A stretch of DNA of 64,000 nucleotides, taken from positions 1-64,000 of the forward strand of contig NZ_JAMOHY010000010.1 of the NCBI RefSeq assembly GCF_024448695.1, in the 5' to 3' direction. Below are positions 49,620 through 59,914 of the stretch, in pieces. Numbering within the stretch: the stretch's first letter is position 1; each line of letters begins with the position of its first letter. Under the pieces are notes generated by a model. That model had not been told where the DNA came from and did no database searches. It saw nothing but the letters and a program-made list of their open reading frames with translations. The stretch comes from Stutzerimonas stutzeri (GTDB lineage Bacteria > Pseudomonadota > Gammaproteobacteria > Pseudomonadales > Pseudomonadaceae). The translations under genes were made by a program, and so were the position numbers.

Positions 49620-52451
49620 TTAAACGGTGAAAGCGTCCTGAAGCAGCTTTTCCTGCTGTTCGGCATGCATGGAGGCATAACCGACGGCAGGGGCGGCGGA
49701 GGCTTCACGCCCCGCGTACTGCAGGAGCAACTCTTTCTTGTGCGCTACGGCCACACGACGCATATGGTGCTGGCTGCAGTACCACGCGCCCTGGTTCATC
49801 GGCTCTTCCTGACACCAGACGATACTCTTGAGGTTCTGGTAAGGCGCAAGCACCTCCGCCAGATCCTCTTCCGGGAACGGATACAGCTGCTCGATACGCA
49901 CGACAGCGATATCTTCGCGGCCTTCGTTGCGACGCTTGTCCAACAGATCGTAATAGACCTTGCCGCTGCACATGATCAGTCGTTCGACCTTGGCCGGATC
50001 GATTTGATCGATTTCTCCGATCACGGTCTGGAACGAGCCTTCGGTCAGATCCTCCAGGGTCGAGATCGCCAGCTTGTGACGCAGCAGCGACTTCGGCGTA
50101 AGGGCAACCAGCGGCTTGCGCAGCGGGCGGATCGCCTGACGACGCAGCATATGGTAGACCTGTGCCGGCGTAGTCGGCACGCATACCTGGATATTCTGCT
50201 CGGCACACAGTTGCAGATAACGCTCCAGACGCGCGGAAGAGTGCTCCGGTCCCTGCCCTTCATAGCCATGCGGCAGCAGCATGGTCAGGCCGCACAGACG
50301 ACCCCACTTGTGCTCGCCACTGGTGATGAACTGATCGATGACAACCTGGGCACCGTTGGCGAAGTCGCCGAACTGGGCCTCCCAAACCACCAGTGCGTTC
50401 GGCATGGTGGTGGCGTAGCCGTATTCGAATGCCAGTACCGCCTCTTCCGACAGGAAGGAGTCATACAGGTCGAAACGGGGCTGACCTTCGTACAGGTGCT
50501 GCAGCGGGATATGAGTGCTGCCGTCCTTCTGATTGTGCAACGCAGCGTGGCGATGCGAGAAGGTACCGCGGCCTACGTCCTGGCCACTGATGCGAATCGG
50601 ATGGCCTTCGAACAGCAATGTGGCGTATGCCAGTGTCTCGGCATAACCCCAGTTGATGGCCAAGGCACCGGCACCCATTTTCTGACGATCTTCGAGGATC
50701 TTCGATACCTGTCTTTGAACCACGAAGCCTTCGGGCACAGCGAGCATCTTGCTCGACAGCTCCTGCAAAGTCTTCAGATCGAAACGGGTGTCGTGACGCG
50801 CGGTCCAGGCATGGCCCAGATAAGGACGCCAGTCAACGAACAGCTCCTTGTTGGGCTCTTTGACCAGGCTCTTGACCACATGCAGGCCGTTATCCAGTGC
50901 AGTGCGGTATTCATCGACCTTCGCCTGGACGCCCGTCTCATCGAGCACGCTCGAGTGCATCAGCGAATCGGCATACAGCTCACGCGTGGTGCGCTGCTTG
51001 GCGATCTTCTGGTACATCAGCGGCTGGGTGCCGCTTGGTTCGTCAGCCTCGTTGTGGCCACGACGACGGTAGCAGATCAGGTCAATGACGATATCGCGCT
51101 TGAACTGCATGCGGTAATCGACAGCCAGCTGGGTAACGAACAGCACGGCTTCCGGATCATCGGCATTCACATGGAAGATCGGCGCCTGGATCATCTTCGC
51201 AACGTCGGTGGCGTATTCCGTGGAGCGCGCGTCTTCCTGCTTGTTGGTGGTGAAACCAACCTGGTTGTTGACCACGATGCGAATGGTGCCGCCGGTCCGG
51301 TAGGCACGGGTCTGCGACATCTGGAAGGTTTCCATGACCACACCCTGGCCAGCGACAGCTGCGTCACCGTGGATGGTCACTGGCAGCACCTTGTCGCCGA
51401 TCGGGTCACAACGACGATCCTGACGTGCACGCACCGAACCCTCTACCACCGGGGAAACGATTTCCAGGTGGGATGGGTTGAATGCCATGGCCAGGTGAAT
51501 CTCGCCACCTGGGGTCATCACGTTGGAGGAAAAGCCCTGGTGGTATTTCACGTCACCCGAACTCAGGCCTTCGACCTTCTTGCCCTCGAACTCGTCGAAC
51601 AGATCGCGCGGGTTCTTGCCGAAGGTATTGACCAGCACGTTCAGACGGCCGCGGTGAGCCATGCCGATGACGATTTCCTTGGTACCGTAGGAGCCGGAAC
51701 GCTGGATGATCTCGTCCAGCAGCGGGATAAGACTCTCGCCGCCCTCCAGGCCGAAACGCTTGGTGCCCGGATACTTGGTGCCCAGATACTTTTCCAGGCC
51801 CTCGGCAGCGGTCAGGCGCTCAAGCAGATGGCTTTTGATTTCCGACGAGAACTCTGGACGCCCGCGTACGCTTTCCAGGCGCTGGATAAACCAGTTGCGC
51901 TGTTCGGAATCGACGATATGGGTGAACTCCGCACCGATGGTGCGGCAGTAGGTCTCTTGCAACGCCTGGTGAATTTCACGCAAGGTTGCCTCATCGCGTC
52001 CCACGGCGAGATCGCCGGTACGGAAAACCGTATCCAGATCGGCATCAGTCAGATTGTAATGATTGATCGACAGGTCGGCTGGAGCCTTGCGCGGCTGCAG
52101 CCCAAGCGGATCAAGCTGTGCAGCCTGATGACCACGCATCCGGAAGGCCTGAATCAGACGCAGTACTTCGACCTGCTTCTTTTCGTGCTCGCTGCTCACA
52201 CTGCCTGCGGAAACAGGCTGTGTACGACGCTGATTCCTGGCCAGCAGCACAAAATGATCGCGAATCGTAGCGTGCGAAACATCGGCCGTATTGCCACCGC
52301 TGACGGGCAGCTTCTGGAAGTAGGTGCGCCACTCTTCGGGCACAGCGTTGGGATCGTGCAGGTAGAGCTCGTAGAGTTCTTCCACATAGGCAGCGTTACC
52401 ACCGGATAGGTGGGCACTGTCCCACATGCGCTGCATTACGCTTTCTTGCAT
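49620..52451 (-). CDS. sucA: 2-oxoglutarate dehydrogenase E1
   Basis: This 943-aa thiamine diphosphate enzyme decarboxylates 2-oxoglutarate and transfers the succinyl group to SucB. The N-terminal helical tip SGGNAAYVEELYELYLHDPN, the TPP motif VIDLICYRRRGHNEADEP, and GMAHRGRLNVLVN are diagnostic. It follows sdhB after a terminator and a 286-bp gap, so probably has its own promoter. Confidence 0.98.
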   Translation of the reverse strand: MQESVMQRMWDSAHLSGGNAAYVEELYELYLHDPNAVPEEWRTYFQKLPVSGGNTADVSHATIRDHFVLLARNQRRTQPVSAGSVSSEHEKKQVEVLRLIQAFRMRGHQAAQLDPLGLQPRKAPADLSINHYNLTDADLDTVFRTGDLAVGRDEATLREIHQALQETYCRTIGAEFTHIVDSEQRNWFIQRLESVRGRPEFSSEIKSHLLERLTAAEGLEKYLGTKYPGTKRFGLEGGESLIPLLDEIIQRSGSYGTKEIVIGMAHRGRLNVLVNTFGKNPRDLFDEFEGKKVEGLSSGDVKYHQGFSSNVMTPGGEIHLAMAFNPSHLEIVSPVVEGSVRARQDRRCDPIGDKVLPVTIHGDAAVAGQGVVMETFQMSQTRAYRTGGTIRIVVNNQVGFTTNKQEDARSTEYATDVAKMIQAPIFHVNADDPEAVLFVTQLAVDYRMQFKRDIVIDLICYRRRGHNEADEPSGTQPLMYQKIAKQRTTRELYADSLMHSSVLDETGVQAKVDEYRTALDNGLHVVKSLVKEPNKELFVDWRPYLGHAWTARHDTRFDLKTLQELSSKMLAVPEGFVVQRQVSKILEDRQKMGAGALAINWGYAETLAYATLLFEGHPIRISGQDVGRGTFSHRHAALHNQKDGSTHIPLQHLYEGQPRFDLYDSFLSEEAVLAFEYGYATTMPNALVVWEAQFGDFANGAQVVIDQFITSGEHKWGRLCGLTMLLPHGYEGQGPEHSSARLERYLQLCAEQNIQVCVPTTPAQVYHMLRRQAIRPLRKPLVALTPKSLLRHKLAISTLEDLTEGSFQTVIGEIDQIDPAKVERLIMCSGKVYYDLLDKRRNEGREDIAVVRIEQLYPFPEEDLAEVLAPYQNLKSIVWCQEEPMNQGAWYCSQHHMRRVAVAHKKELLLQYAGREASAAPAVGYASMHAEQQEKLLQDAFTV

Positions 52452-52737
52452 GTCTGGTCACCTTCGATAAGGAGACACCACCAGCGTGGAGACCGCAGCA
52501 TGACTTTCCCAGTTCTGAAGCAGCGACCCAGGTAAAGCCACTACGGACCGCGCAGATAGTTTCCGAGAACCACCCCGGATGCTCCTGCTGGTCATCAAAT
52601 TTTCAGAGTGGAACCCCGGCTTTGTGAGCTGGGATTCCTACTAAAACTACGGCGCCGAGGTTGAACTCAGCGCCGTAGGTGTCGCGGTAAAACATTACAG
52701 GCAAGCGACTAAGCTAATAGTCGCAAGCCATGACTCA
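52452..52737 (-). promoter_or_regulatory. sdhB-sucA intergenic region
   Basis: 286 bp without a gene. It holds the sdh terminator at 52643-52679, then ~190 bp of sucA leader and presumed promoter. I see no clear -10/-35 pair or named operator. Confidence 0.4.
52643..52679 (-). terminator. Terminator of sdhCDAB
   Basis: CTACGGCGC (52647-52655) and GCGCCGTAG (52670-52678) form a perfect 9-bp stem. On the minus strand TTTT follows. It lies about 60 bases after the sdhB stop codon. Confidence 0.8.
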
Positions 52738-53442
52738 TCAAGTCGCGCTCTGCAACAGCATATTACGCACGTGCCCGATTGCCTTGGTGGGGTTCAATCC
52801 CTTCGGACAAACGCTTACGCAGTTCATGATGCCACGGCAGCGGAATACGCTGAACGGATCATCCAGAGCAGCCAGACGTTCTTCAGTTTCGGTATCGCGA
52901 CTATCGGCCAGAAAGCGATAGGCCTGCAGCAGTGCCGCTGGACCGAGGAATTTGTCCGGATTCCACCAGAAGGACGGGCAACTGGTCGAGCAGCAAGCGC
53001 ACAGAATGCACTCGTACAGGCCATCGAGCTTCTCGCGATCTTCCGGGCTCTGCAAACGTTCGATAGCCGGTGCCGGTGTATCGTTCATCAGATAAGGGCG
53101 AACCTTCTCGTACTGCTTATAGAAGATGCTCATATCGACGGCCAGGTCACGGATGACTGGCAGACCAGGCAGAGGACGAACCACCAGCTTACCGCCTGAG
53201 ACGACAGCTGACAGCGGAGTGATACAGGCCAGGCCATTCTTGCCGTTCATGTTCATGCCATCGGAGCCACAGACTCCTTCGCGGCAGGAACGACGATAGG
53301 AGAAACCTTCGTCCTGTTCCTTGATGAGCGCCAGTACGTCCAGAACCATCAGATCCTTACCATCGGTATTGATCTGGAAATCCTGCATGTACGGCTTTTC
53401 ATCTTTATCCGGGTTGTAGCGATAGACACTCACTTGCAACAT
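52738..53442 (-). CDS. sdhB: Succinate dehydrogenase iron-sulfur subunit
   Basis: This 234-aa protein has the [2Fe-2S] site CREGVCGSDGMNMNGKNGLAC (Cys53, Cys58, Asp61, Cys73), then CILCACCSTSCPSFWWN and CRGIMNCVSVCPKGLNP for the [4Fe-4S] and [3Fe-4S] clusters. It relays electrons from SdhA to the quinone site. The start MLQVSVYRYNPDKDEKP gives the family length; an upstream in-frame ATG would overlap sdhA. Confidence 0.97.
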   Translation of the reverse strand: MLQVSVYRYNPDKDEKPYMQDFQINTDGKDLMVLDVLALIKEQDEGFSYRRSCREGVCGSDGMNMNGKNGLACITPLSAVVSGGKLVVRPLPGLPVIRDLAVDMSIFYKQYEKVRPYLMNDTPAPAIERLQSPEDREKLDGLYECILCACCSTSCPSFWWNPDKFLGPAALLQAYRFLADSRDTETEERLAALDDPFSVFRCRGIMNCVSVCPKGLNPTKAIGHVRNMLLQSAT

Positions 53443-53452
53443 ATCGGCGACC

Positions 53453-55225
53453 TCAGTAAGTCCGAACCATGGGTTCGAAAGTCGGAACTGTTTTCGGAGA
53501 GAAGTTGACGGCACGCTTGGCTACGCGCTTTTCACCCGGGAAATACAGGGTGTGGCACAGCCAGTTTTCATCGTCACGCTCTTCGAAATCTTCACGCGCA
53601 TGCGCACCACGCGACTCTTTGCGAGTCTCGGCAGCAATAGCGGTAGCCTCGGCAACTTCCAGCAGGTTCTGCAGTTCCAGTGCTTCGATACGCGCGGTAT
53701 TGAAAGCCTGGCTCTTGTCGGAAATCTTCACGTTAGCAATGCGCTGACGCAGATCGGACAGCTGAGCGATACCCTTCTGCATGTACTCGCCGGTACGGAA
53801 CACGCCGAAGTAGTTTTGCATGCAGTTCTGCAGTTCCTTGCGCAGCGGTGCAACGTCTTCACCGGTGGTGCGTTCGTTCAGGCTGGCAAGACGATTGAGG
53901 GCCACATCCAGATCGGTTTCGCTGGCACCGCGGTGCTCAACACCTTCCTTCAGGGCTTTCTCAAGGTGCAGACCGGCGGCGCGACCGAATACAACCAGAT
54001 CAAGCAGCGAGTTGCCGCCCAGGCGGTTGGCGCCATGAACCGACACGCAAGCCACCTCGCCCACAGCGAACAGACCATCGATAATCTTGTCGTTGCCGTT
54101 GGCGTCTTGAGTGATCGCCTGACCATGAATATTGGTGGCAACACCACCCATCATGTAGTGGCAGGTCGGAACGACCGGCACCGGAGCAGTAACCGGGTCG
54201 ACATGTGCGAAGGTCTTTGACAACTCGCAGATACCTGGCAGACGGCTGTGCAGCACGTCCTCGCCCAGGTGGTCGAGTTTGAGCATCACGTGATCGCCGT
54301 CCGGACCGCAGCCGTTGCCAGCCAGGATTTCCTTGACCATCGAACGTGCAACCACGTCACGACCAGCCAGATCCTTGGCATTGGGTGCGTAACGCTCCAT
54401 GAAGCGCTCGCCGTGCTTGTTGATCAGATAACCGCCTTCGCCGCGGCAACCTTCGGTCACAAGCACACCCGCCCCGGCGATGCCGGTCGGGTGGAACTGC
54501 CACATCTCGATATCCTGAACCGGCACGCCAGCGCGCAGCGCCATGCCGATACCGTCGCCGGTGTTGATCAGGGCGTTGGTCGTGGATGCGTAGATACGCC
54601 CGGCACCGCCGGTAGCCAGCACCACAGCCTTGGAACGGATATAGACCGTTTCGCCGTTTTCGATGCAGATCGCGATGATGCCGACAATGGCGCCATCCTG
54701 ATTCTTCACCAGATCCACGCCATACCATTCATTCAGGAAGGACGTACCTGCCTTCAGGTTGGCCTGATAAAGGGTATGCAGCAGTGCGTGACCGGTACGG
54801 TCGGCAGCAGCGCAGGTACGAGCAGCCTGCCCGCCCTTGCCGTAGTCCTTGGACTGGCCACCGAACGGACGCTGATAAATACGGCCCTGTTCGGTACGGG
54901 AGAACGGCAGGCCCATGTGCTCGAGCTCGAATACGGCCTCGGGACCTACGGAACACATGTACTCGATAGCGTCCTGGTCACCGATATAGTCGGATCCCTT
55001 GACGGTATCGTACATATGCCAGCGCCAATCATCGTTCGGGTCGGCCGAAGCAATGGCGCAGGTAATGCCACCCTGAGCGGAAACGGTATGCGAACGCGTC
55101 GGGAATACCTTGGTGACTACAGCGGTCTTGTGACCACCCTGAGCCAGTTGCAGTGCAGCGCGCATGCCTGCGCCACCGCCACCGATAATGATGGCGTCAT
55201 AAGAAAGAGTGCGAATGCTAGCCAT
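53453..55225 (-). CDS. sdhA: Succinate dehydrogenase flavoprotein subunit
   Basis: This 590-aa subunit oxidises succinate to fumarate. [19 protein letters not shown] (FAD), [15 protein letters not shown] with the flavinylated His, [11 protein letters not shown] and the C-terminal [17 protein letters not shown] are all present. It is the third gene of sdhCDAB with only 3 bp to sdhD. Confidence 0.98.
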   Translation of the reverse strand: MASIRTLSYDAIIIGGGGAGMRAALQLAQGGHKTAVVTKVFPTRSHTVSAQGGITCAIASADPNDDWRWHMYDTVKGSDYIGDQDAIEYMCSVGPEAVFELEHMGLPFSRTEQGRIYQRPFGGQSKDYGKGGQAARTCAAADRTGHALLHTLYQANLKAGTSFLNEWYGVDLVKNQDGAIVGIIAICIENGETVYIRSKAVVLATGGAGRIYASTTNALINTGDGIGMALRAGVPVQDIEMWQFHPTGIAGAGVLVTEGCRGEGGYLINKHGERFMERYAPNAKDLAGRDVVARSMVKEILAGNGCGPDGDHVMLKLDHLGEDVLHSRLPGICELSKTFAHVDPVTAPVPVVPTCHYMMGGVATNIHGQAITQDANGNDKIIDGLFAVGEVACVSVHGANRLGGNSLLDLVVFGRAAGLHLEKALKEGVEHRGASETDLDVALNRLASLNERTTGEDVAPLRKELQNCMQNYFGVFRTGEYMQKGIAQLSDLRQRIANVKISDKSQAFNTARIEALELQNLLEVAEATAIAAETRKESRGAHAREDFEERDDENWLCHTLYFPGEKRVAKRAVNFSPKTVPTFEPMVRTY

Positions 55226-55228
55226 GAA

Positions 55229-55597
55229 TCAGATACCCCAAAGAATCTGCACACCCCAGACGAAGAACGTGAACATGGCGATGCCACACACGGCCTGGAA
55301 CAGGAAACGTACACTGGTAGCCCACTTGCCGATGGCCATGTTGGTCAGGTAGTCAGTGGAAATGGTCCACATACCAACCCACGCATGAACACTCAGAGAT
55401 ACCAGCGCCAGCAGACTGAAAATGCGCATCCAGCTCGTCGAGAACAGCGCATGCCACTGCGCGTACTCAAGCCCCGGATTGACAACCAGGTACCCGATCA
55501 GAAAGAGGAAATAAACCGCCAGAACAACTGCGGAAACGCGCTGAGCCATCCAGTCATAGAGACCCGAACGCGAAAAGTTCGTGACGTTGGTTACCAT
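55229..55597 (-). CDS. sdhD: Succinate dehydrogenase membrane anchor subunit
   Basis: This 122-aa protein begins MVTNVTNFSRSGLYDWMAQR and has three membrane helices (~18-38, ~55-78, ~92-115). LALVSLSVHAWVGMWTISTDY contains the haem/quinone-side His region. The start overlaps the sdhC stop codon by 7 bp, so the two are coupled; an earlier GTG would overlap further. Confidence 0.94.
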   Translation of the reverse strand: MVTNVTNFSRSGLYDWMAQRVSAVVLAVYFLFLIGYLVVNPGLEYAQWHALFSTSWMRIFSLLALVSLSVHAWVGMWTISTDYLTNMAIGKWATSVRFLFQAVCGIAMFTFFVWGVQILWGI

Positions 55598-55977
55598 ATC
55601 CACACTCCCGCCAGAACGATCAGCACCGCCGAAACGGCCAGAACGATTTTCGAGCCCAGCTTGCCGCCTTCCAGCGTCTCGCCGTGCCCCGTATCCATGA
55701 CCAGGTGACGCACACCGGCCACCAGGTGATACAGCAGCGCAGACAGCAACCCCCAGACCACCAGCTTGGCCAACGGACTACCGAAGCACGCCTTAACCTC
55801 TTCAAAGCTTTCGGCAGAAGAAAGCGAAGCGTCCAGCGCAAACAGCAGAATGGCCACACCGACGAACAGAATGACGCCGGAGATACGGTGAAGGATCGAC
55901 GTGTAGGCAGTGATTGGGAGTTTTATTGTCCTAAGATCTAGGTTTACAGGTCGTTGGCTTTTCACGGCTTTTTTCAC
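55591..55977 (-). CDS. sdhC: Succinate dehydrogenase cytochrome b556 subunit
   Basis: This 128-aa protein starts at GTG 55977 (VKKAVKSQRPVNLDLRTIKL), which matches the conserved N-terminus of Pseudomonas SdhC. An upstream ATG in frame would add 18 unrelated residues. SILHRISGVILFVG is the signature quinone-site helix, and HLVAGVRHLVMD supplies the haem b ligand His. Three membrane helices. Confidence 0.9.
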   Translation of the reverse strand: MKKAVKSQRPVNLDLRTIKLPITAYTSILHRISGVILFVGVAILLFALDASLSSAESFEEVKACFGSPLAKLVVWGLLSALLYHLVAGVRHLVMDTGHGETLEGGKLGSKIVLAVSAVLIVLAGVWIW

Positions 55978-56323
55978 ACTTGAGGCCCCAAGGCGCAGGG
56001 CAAAGTTGTTGGGAAGAGTACTCAGCGGCACCCGCCACCCACGAGTGACGACCCGCAGAAAAACTGCCTGTTAGGCCCTGCCGGTCGGTTTCCGAGTATA
56101 AACAGTTAGGTCGCTAATCACAATGTGGTGAAGTGCCACTAAAGGTGGATAGCGACCCTTATATAAATGCCGTAAACAGGCTTCCTGTATTGAGAATTCA
56201 CCCCGAAACCCCCTCTGCGATAGGGTTCCCCTGCAAATTGACTTTGTGATTTATCTCACTATAGTGATGCGGGCCCTGCGTGGGGGGCCATGATGATTCC
56301 AAGCATAAAACAGGAGGCCATAC
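55978..56323. promoter_or_regulatory. Divergent sdhC / gltA regulatory region
   Basis: 346 bp without a gene. It holds the gltA promoter (56238-56265) and a perfect inverted repeat GGTCGCTA (56109-56116) / TAGCGACC (56150-56157). Inside the repeat are the small palindrome AGTGCCACT and CACA/TGTG elements. The region near 56159 is AT-rich (TTATATAAAT) and may contain the sdhC -10. No known operator is certain. Confidence 0.5.
56238..56265 (+). promoter_or_regulatory. gltA sigma-70 promoter
   Basis: TTGACT (56238-56243), a 16-bp spacer, and TATAGT (56260-56265). It lies ~58 bp before the start codon and is the best sigma-70 match in the window. Confidence 0.7.
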
Positions 56324-57595
56324 ATGGCTGACAACAAAGCGCAGTTGATCATCGAGGGCTCAGACGCCATCGAACTGCCCGTTCTAACCGGTACCATGGG
56401 ACCTGACGTAATCGACGTACGAGGCCTGACCTCCACGGGTCGTTTTACTTTCGATCCTGGCTTCATGTCGACAGCCTCTTGTGAATCCAAGATCACCTAC
56501 ATTGATGGTGACAAAGGTATTCTGCTGCATCGTGGCTACCCTATCGAACAGCTGGCCGCCAAAACCGACTACCTCGAGACCTGCTACCTACTACTGCATG
56601 GAGAGCTCCCCACTCCCGAGGAAAAAACCAAGTTTCTGAGCACCGTACAGAACCACACCATGGTTCACGAGCAACTGAAGTCGTTCCTCAACGGTTTCCG
56701 TCGCGATGCTCACCCGATGGCCATCATGTGTGGCGTTGTCGGCGCACTATCAGCCTTCTATCACGACTCGCTGGATATCAACGATCCGAAGCACCGTGAG
56801 ATATCGGCAGTTCGACTGGTCGCAAAAATGCCGACCATCGCCGCCATGGTTTACAAGTACTCGATGGGTCAGCCGCTGATGTATCCGCGCAATGACCTGA
56901 GCTACTCGGAAAACTTCCTGCACATGATGTTCAACACCCCGTGCGAGATCAAACCGATCAGCCCGGTGTTGGCCAAGGCCATGGACCGCATCTTCATCCT
57001 CCATGCCGACCACGAGCAAAACGCCTCCACTTCCACGGTGCGACTGGCCGGCTCCACCGGCGCCAACCCCTTCGCCTGTATCGCTGCCGGTATCGCAGCA
57101 CTCTGGGGCCCTGCGCACGGCGGCGCGAACGAAGCCGTTCTCACCATGCTTGATGAAATTGGTGATGTCTCGAACATCGAGAAGTTCCTGGCCAAGGCCA
57201 AGGACAAGAACGATCCGTTCAAGCTGATGGGCTTCGGACACCGCGTCTACAAGAACTTCGATCCGCGCGCCAAGGTCATGAAGCAGACCTGCGATGAGGT
57301 TCTGGGCGAACTGGGCATCAATGATCCACAGCTTGAGTTGGCCATGAAGCTGGAAGAGATTGCCCTGCAAGATCCCTACTTCGCCGAGCGCAATCTCTAC
57401 CCGAACGTGGATTTCTACTCGGGCATCATCCTCAAGGCCATCGGCATTCCGACCAGCATGTTCACCGTAATCTTCGCCCTGGCGCGGACTGTCGGCTGGA
57501 TTTCCCACTGGAAGGAAATGATCGCCAGCGGCCAGAAAATCGGTCGCCCGCGTCAGCTCTACACTGGCCACACCAAGCGTGACCTGCCATTTTGA
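56324..57595 (+). CDS. gltA: Citrate synthase
   Basis: This 423-aa type II (hexameric, NADH-sensitive in gamma-proteobacteria) enzyme condenses acetyl-CoA and oxaloacetate. [35 protein letters not shown] and [14 protein letters not shown] contain the catalytic histidines; the catalytic Asp follows in the FYSG segment. The N-terminal beta extension (1-~45, [16 protein letters not shown]) is typical of type II. GGAGG precedes the ATG. Divergent from the sdh-suc block it feeds. Confidence 0.98.
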   Translation: MADNKAQLIIEGSDAIELPVLTGTMGPDVIDVRGLTSTGRFTFDPGFMSTASCESKITYIDGDKGILLHRGYPIEQLAAKTDYLETCYLLLHGELPTPEEKTKFLSTVQNHTMVHEQLKSFLNGFRRDAHPMAIMCGVVGALSAFYHDSLDINDPKHREISAVRLVAKMPTIAAMVYKYSMGQPLMYPRNDLSYSENFLHMMFNTPCEIKPISPVLAKAMDRIFILHADHEQNASTSTVRLAGSTGANPFACIAAGIAALWGPAHGGANEAVLTMLDEIGDVSNIEKFLAKAKDKNDPFKLMGFGHRVYKNFDPRAKVMKQTCDEVLGELGINDPQLELAMKLEEIALQDPYFAERNLYPNVDFYSGIILKAIGIPTSMFTVIFALARTVGWISHWKEMIASGQKIGRPRQLYTGHTKRDLPF

Positions 57596-57610
57596 TCCGC
57601 TAGCCAAACG

Positions 57611-57636
57611 CTGAAGTCTTCCTGAAGTCTTCCTGA
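57611..57636 (+). repeat. Two tandem copies of an 11-bp unit after gltA
   Basis: CTGAAGTCTTC occurs at 57611-57621 and 57622-57632, followed by a partial third copy (CTGA). Probably a slippage product without function. Confidence 0.7.
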
Positions 57637-57642
57637 GCGTCA

Positions 57643-57671
57643 CAAAAGCCCTGACCATGTCAGGGCTTTTG
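57643..57671 (+). terminator. gltA terminator
   Basis: CAAAAGCCCTGAC and a matching GTCAGGGCTTTTG arm with A and T runs, ~48 bases after the stop codon. The remaining ~210 bp to the GNAT gene hold no gene I can support. Confidence 0.92.
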
Positions 57672-57881
57672 CATTCTTGCCCCTTGCAGCTGCGTCTGCC
57701 TTTCGGCCATGTGCTTTTCGCCAAGCGGCTCACGGCCTTTCGGGCAAGTTACGCCTTTACTGTTTCCATACCGGAGCGTGAGCACTATCCGGATCAGCGC
57801 GAAACGACTCTCTCACCTCCCTCGCGCGATGCATATCACCCTCTACAATGCCGCCTTTGCCGCATCTCCCGGAGCCAGCCC

Positions 57882-58577
57882 ATGTTCACCCTCATCCACC
57901 TGGACACACCACCACCGGAATCGATGAAAAGCCAGGTGCTGCAGATGGTGGTGGACTATCTCAGCGATATCAGCCCGGTTTCGCTCACGCCCTGCAATCC
58001 GCTTTATCCGCTTTATCAGTACGTGGTGGGTTTCGAGGTGCATCGCTATCTGGACAGCATGGACGGCGCGCAGGCGGGCAAGCCCGAACTACTCATGGCT
58101 CTGGATGGCGACGACCCGGCCTGCCTGCTCGGTTTTGCGCTGTACCTGCCCTATATCGATGACGCTGAAGCCTGCTCGCTGGTTTATCTGGCGGTACAGG
58201 CCAGCCATCGCCGGCAGGGCATTGGTCGGGCCATGGTCGAGAAGATGGTGTCCCGCCACCCCCATGCGGAGGTTGCGTGCGTGGCCGGCAAGGTGCCGTA
58301 TTTCGAAGCCTTAGGTTTTCTGCCTCTGGCCGCCCGCGGCCCGCAGGTGGTGATGAATACCCGGAGCCAGGCTTCAAACGGCCTGTTAGCGGTGCAGGAT
58401 CTGGAGCCTATCTTCCATTCTGAAGAAGTCCGCCAGATTCACAGCTATCTCGTGAAACAGCAGGGTGAAAAAGCCATGAGCGATGCGGAGAAAGAGCGCG
58501 ACCGCTTGCTTGACCAACTGGCTCAACAGGCACTTCACCTGGCTGAGACTTACACTGCAGCCAAGCGCTTGCATTAA
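57882..58577 (+). CDS. GNAT-family N-acetyltransferase
   Basis: ATG 57882 has GGAG at 57871-57874; a much longer open frame extends upstream but lacks support. In the 231-aa product the acetyl-CoA loop is QASHRRQGIGRAMVEKM (R/Q-x-x-G-x-G/A type), with YLPYIDDAEACSLVYLAV before it and VPYFEALGFL after. The last ~60 residues are a charged helical tail (DAEKERDRLLDQLAQQ) not part of the core. The substrate is unknown. Confidence 0.85.
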   Translation: MFTLIHLDTPPPESMKSQVLQMVVDYLSDISPVSLTPCNPLYPLYQYVVGFEVHRYLDSMDGAQAGKPELLMALDGDDPACLLGFALYLPYIDDAEACSLVYLAVQASHRRQGIGRAMVEKMVSRHPHAEVACVAGKVPYFEALGFLPLAARGPQVVMNTRSQASNGLLAVQDLEPIFHSEEVRQIHSYLVKQQGEKAMSDAEKERDRLLDQLAQQALHLAETYTAAKRLH

Positions 58578-58787
58578 TTGCTCTGAGCGCTTGCGACTGC
58601 CAAAGCATCCACAGCTGAGTTTGTTTGAGTCGCCAAGCCCCGCGGATCATACCTTCACGCAAACAAATAACGCGTTCCCAGACGTCCCGTGGTGTTTTTC
58701 AGTTCGTCGTTACCCCCGCCGTTGTCGACTTGGATCGGCTTTTCGAGTGGGTAAGGTGTAGCCTGTTTCGTTTTGTGGGGTCTGAAT

Positions 58788-59849
58788 ATGACAAATCAAG
58801 CACTGGTGGTCGGCGCGAGTGGCATCGTCGGTAGCGCAATATCGCGCCTGCTGACCAAAGAGGGCTGGGCCGTCGCCGGGCTGGCACGCCGGCCAAATGC
58901 CGAAGCAGGCATCACGCCGATCAGCGCGGACCTGCTGGACCCACAGGCCCTGGCCGCAGCGTTGAGCAACGTGTCGCCCACGCACATCTTCCTCAGCACC
59001 TGGGCCCGTCAGGCCACGGAGGCGGAGAATATTCGCGTCAACGCGCAGATGGTGCGCAATGTACTCGAAGCTGTCCGCCCGGCAGGCTCGGTTCGCCACG
59101 TAGCGCTGGTCACCGGCCTCAAGCATTACCTCGGCCCATTCGAAGCCTACGGCAAGGGTTCGCTGCCGCAGACGCCGTTTCGTGAGGAACAGGGGCGGCT
59201 GGATGTGGAGAACTTCTACTACGCCCAGGAAGACGAGGTGTTCGCAGCAGCAGACCGCGACGGCTTCAGTTGGAGTGTCCACCGCCCCCATACCGTCACA
59301 GGCGTCGCCGTAGGAAACGCGATGAATATGGCGACCACGCTGGCCGTCTACGCTTCCGTCTGCCGGTTTACCGGCCGGCCATTCCGCTTCCCGGGCTCAG
59401 ACGTGCAGTGGAACAGCCTGACCGACATGACCGATGCGAATCAGCTGGCCAGGCATTTACGCTGGGCCTCGATCACGCCGGCGGCGGCCAACCAGGCCTT
59501 CAATATCGTCAACGGAGATGTGTTCCGCTGGAAATGGATGTGGGCGCGCATTGCCGAATGGTTCGGCATCGAAGCCGCACCGTTCGATGGCCAGCCCGCC
59601 CCGCTTGAACAGCATATGGCAGGTGATGCCGAGGTCTGGGCAGAGATGGCCAAGCAGTTCGACCTGGCTGAAGCGTCCATCGGCAAGCTCATCTCGCCGT
59701 GGCATACCGATGCGGACCTGGGCCGGCCCATCGAGGTCGTGACGGACATGTCGAAAAGCCGAAAGCTCGGATTCCTGGACTACCAGGCCAGTGATGAGGC
59801 GTTCTTCAACGTGTTCTCGACGCTGCGTGCCAGCAAGCTCATCCCCTGA
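58788..59849 (+). CDS. PRISE-type short-chain reductase
   Basis: This 353-aa NAD(P)-binding protein begins TNQALVVGASGIVGSAISRL, the Rossmann GxxGxxG. It has LVTGLKHYLGPF, FYYAQEDEVF, WSVHRPHTVTG and FNIVNGDVFRWKWMW, as in progesterone 5-beta-reductase/iridoid synthase-like (PRISE) proteins, which reduce enones. ATG 58788 has GGGG upstream. Monocistronic. Confidence 0.88.
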   Translation: MTNQALVVGASGIVGSAISRLLTKEGWAVAGLARRPNAEAGITPISADLLDPQALAAALSNVSPTHIFLSTWARQATEAENIRVNAQMVRNVLEAVRPAGSVRHVALVTGLKHYLGPFEAYGKGSLPQTPFREEQGRLDVENFYYAQEDEVFAAADRDGFSWSVHRPHTVTGVAVGNAMNMATTLAVYASVCRFTGRPFRFPGSDVQWNSLTDMTDANQLARHLRWASITPAAANQAFNIVNGDVFRWKWMWARIAEWFGIEAAPFDGQPAPLEQHMAGDAEVWAEMAKQFDLAEASIGKLISPWHTDADLGRPIEVVTDMSKSRKLGFLDYQASDEAFFNVFSTLRASKLIP

Positions 59850-59914
59850 TCAGAGCCCACCGACGACAGAGGCTGTCCCGTATACTCGCGCGTTTTCCGC
59901 GTGAGTCTTCACTT

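Noticed and set aside
49665-52409. A 914-residue open frame opposite sucA
   Set aside because: The same shadow effect; sucA is certain and the antisense frame has no family features.
53552-55708. Long plus-strand open frames opposite sdhA and sdhD
   Set aside because: Antisense shadows of certain genes.
57657-57881. The in-frame extension upstream of the GNAT gene
   Set aside because: It starts inside the gltA terminator and has no ribosome site; ATG 57882 has a good one.
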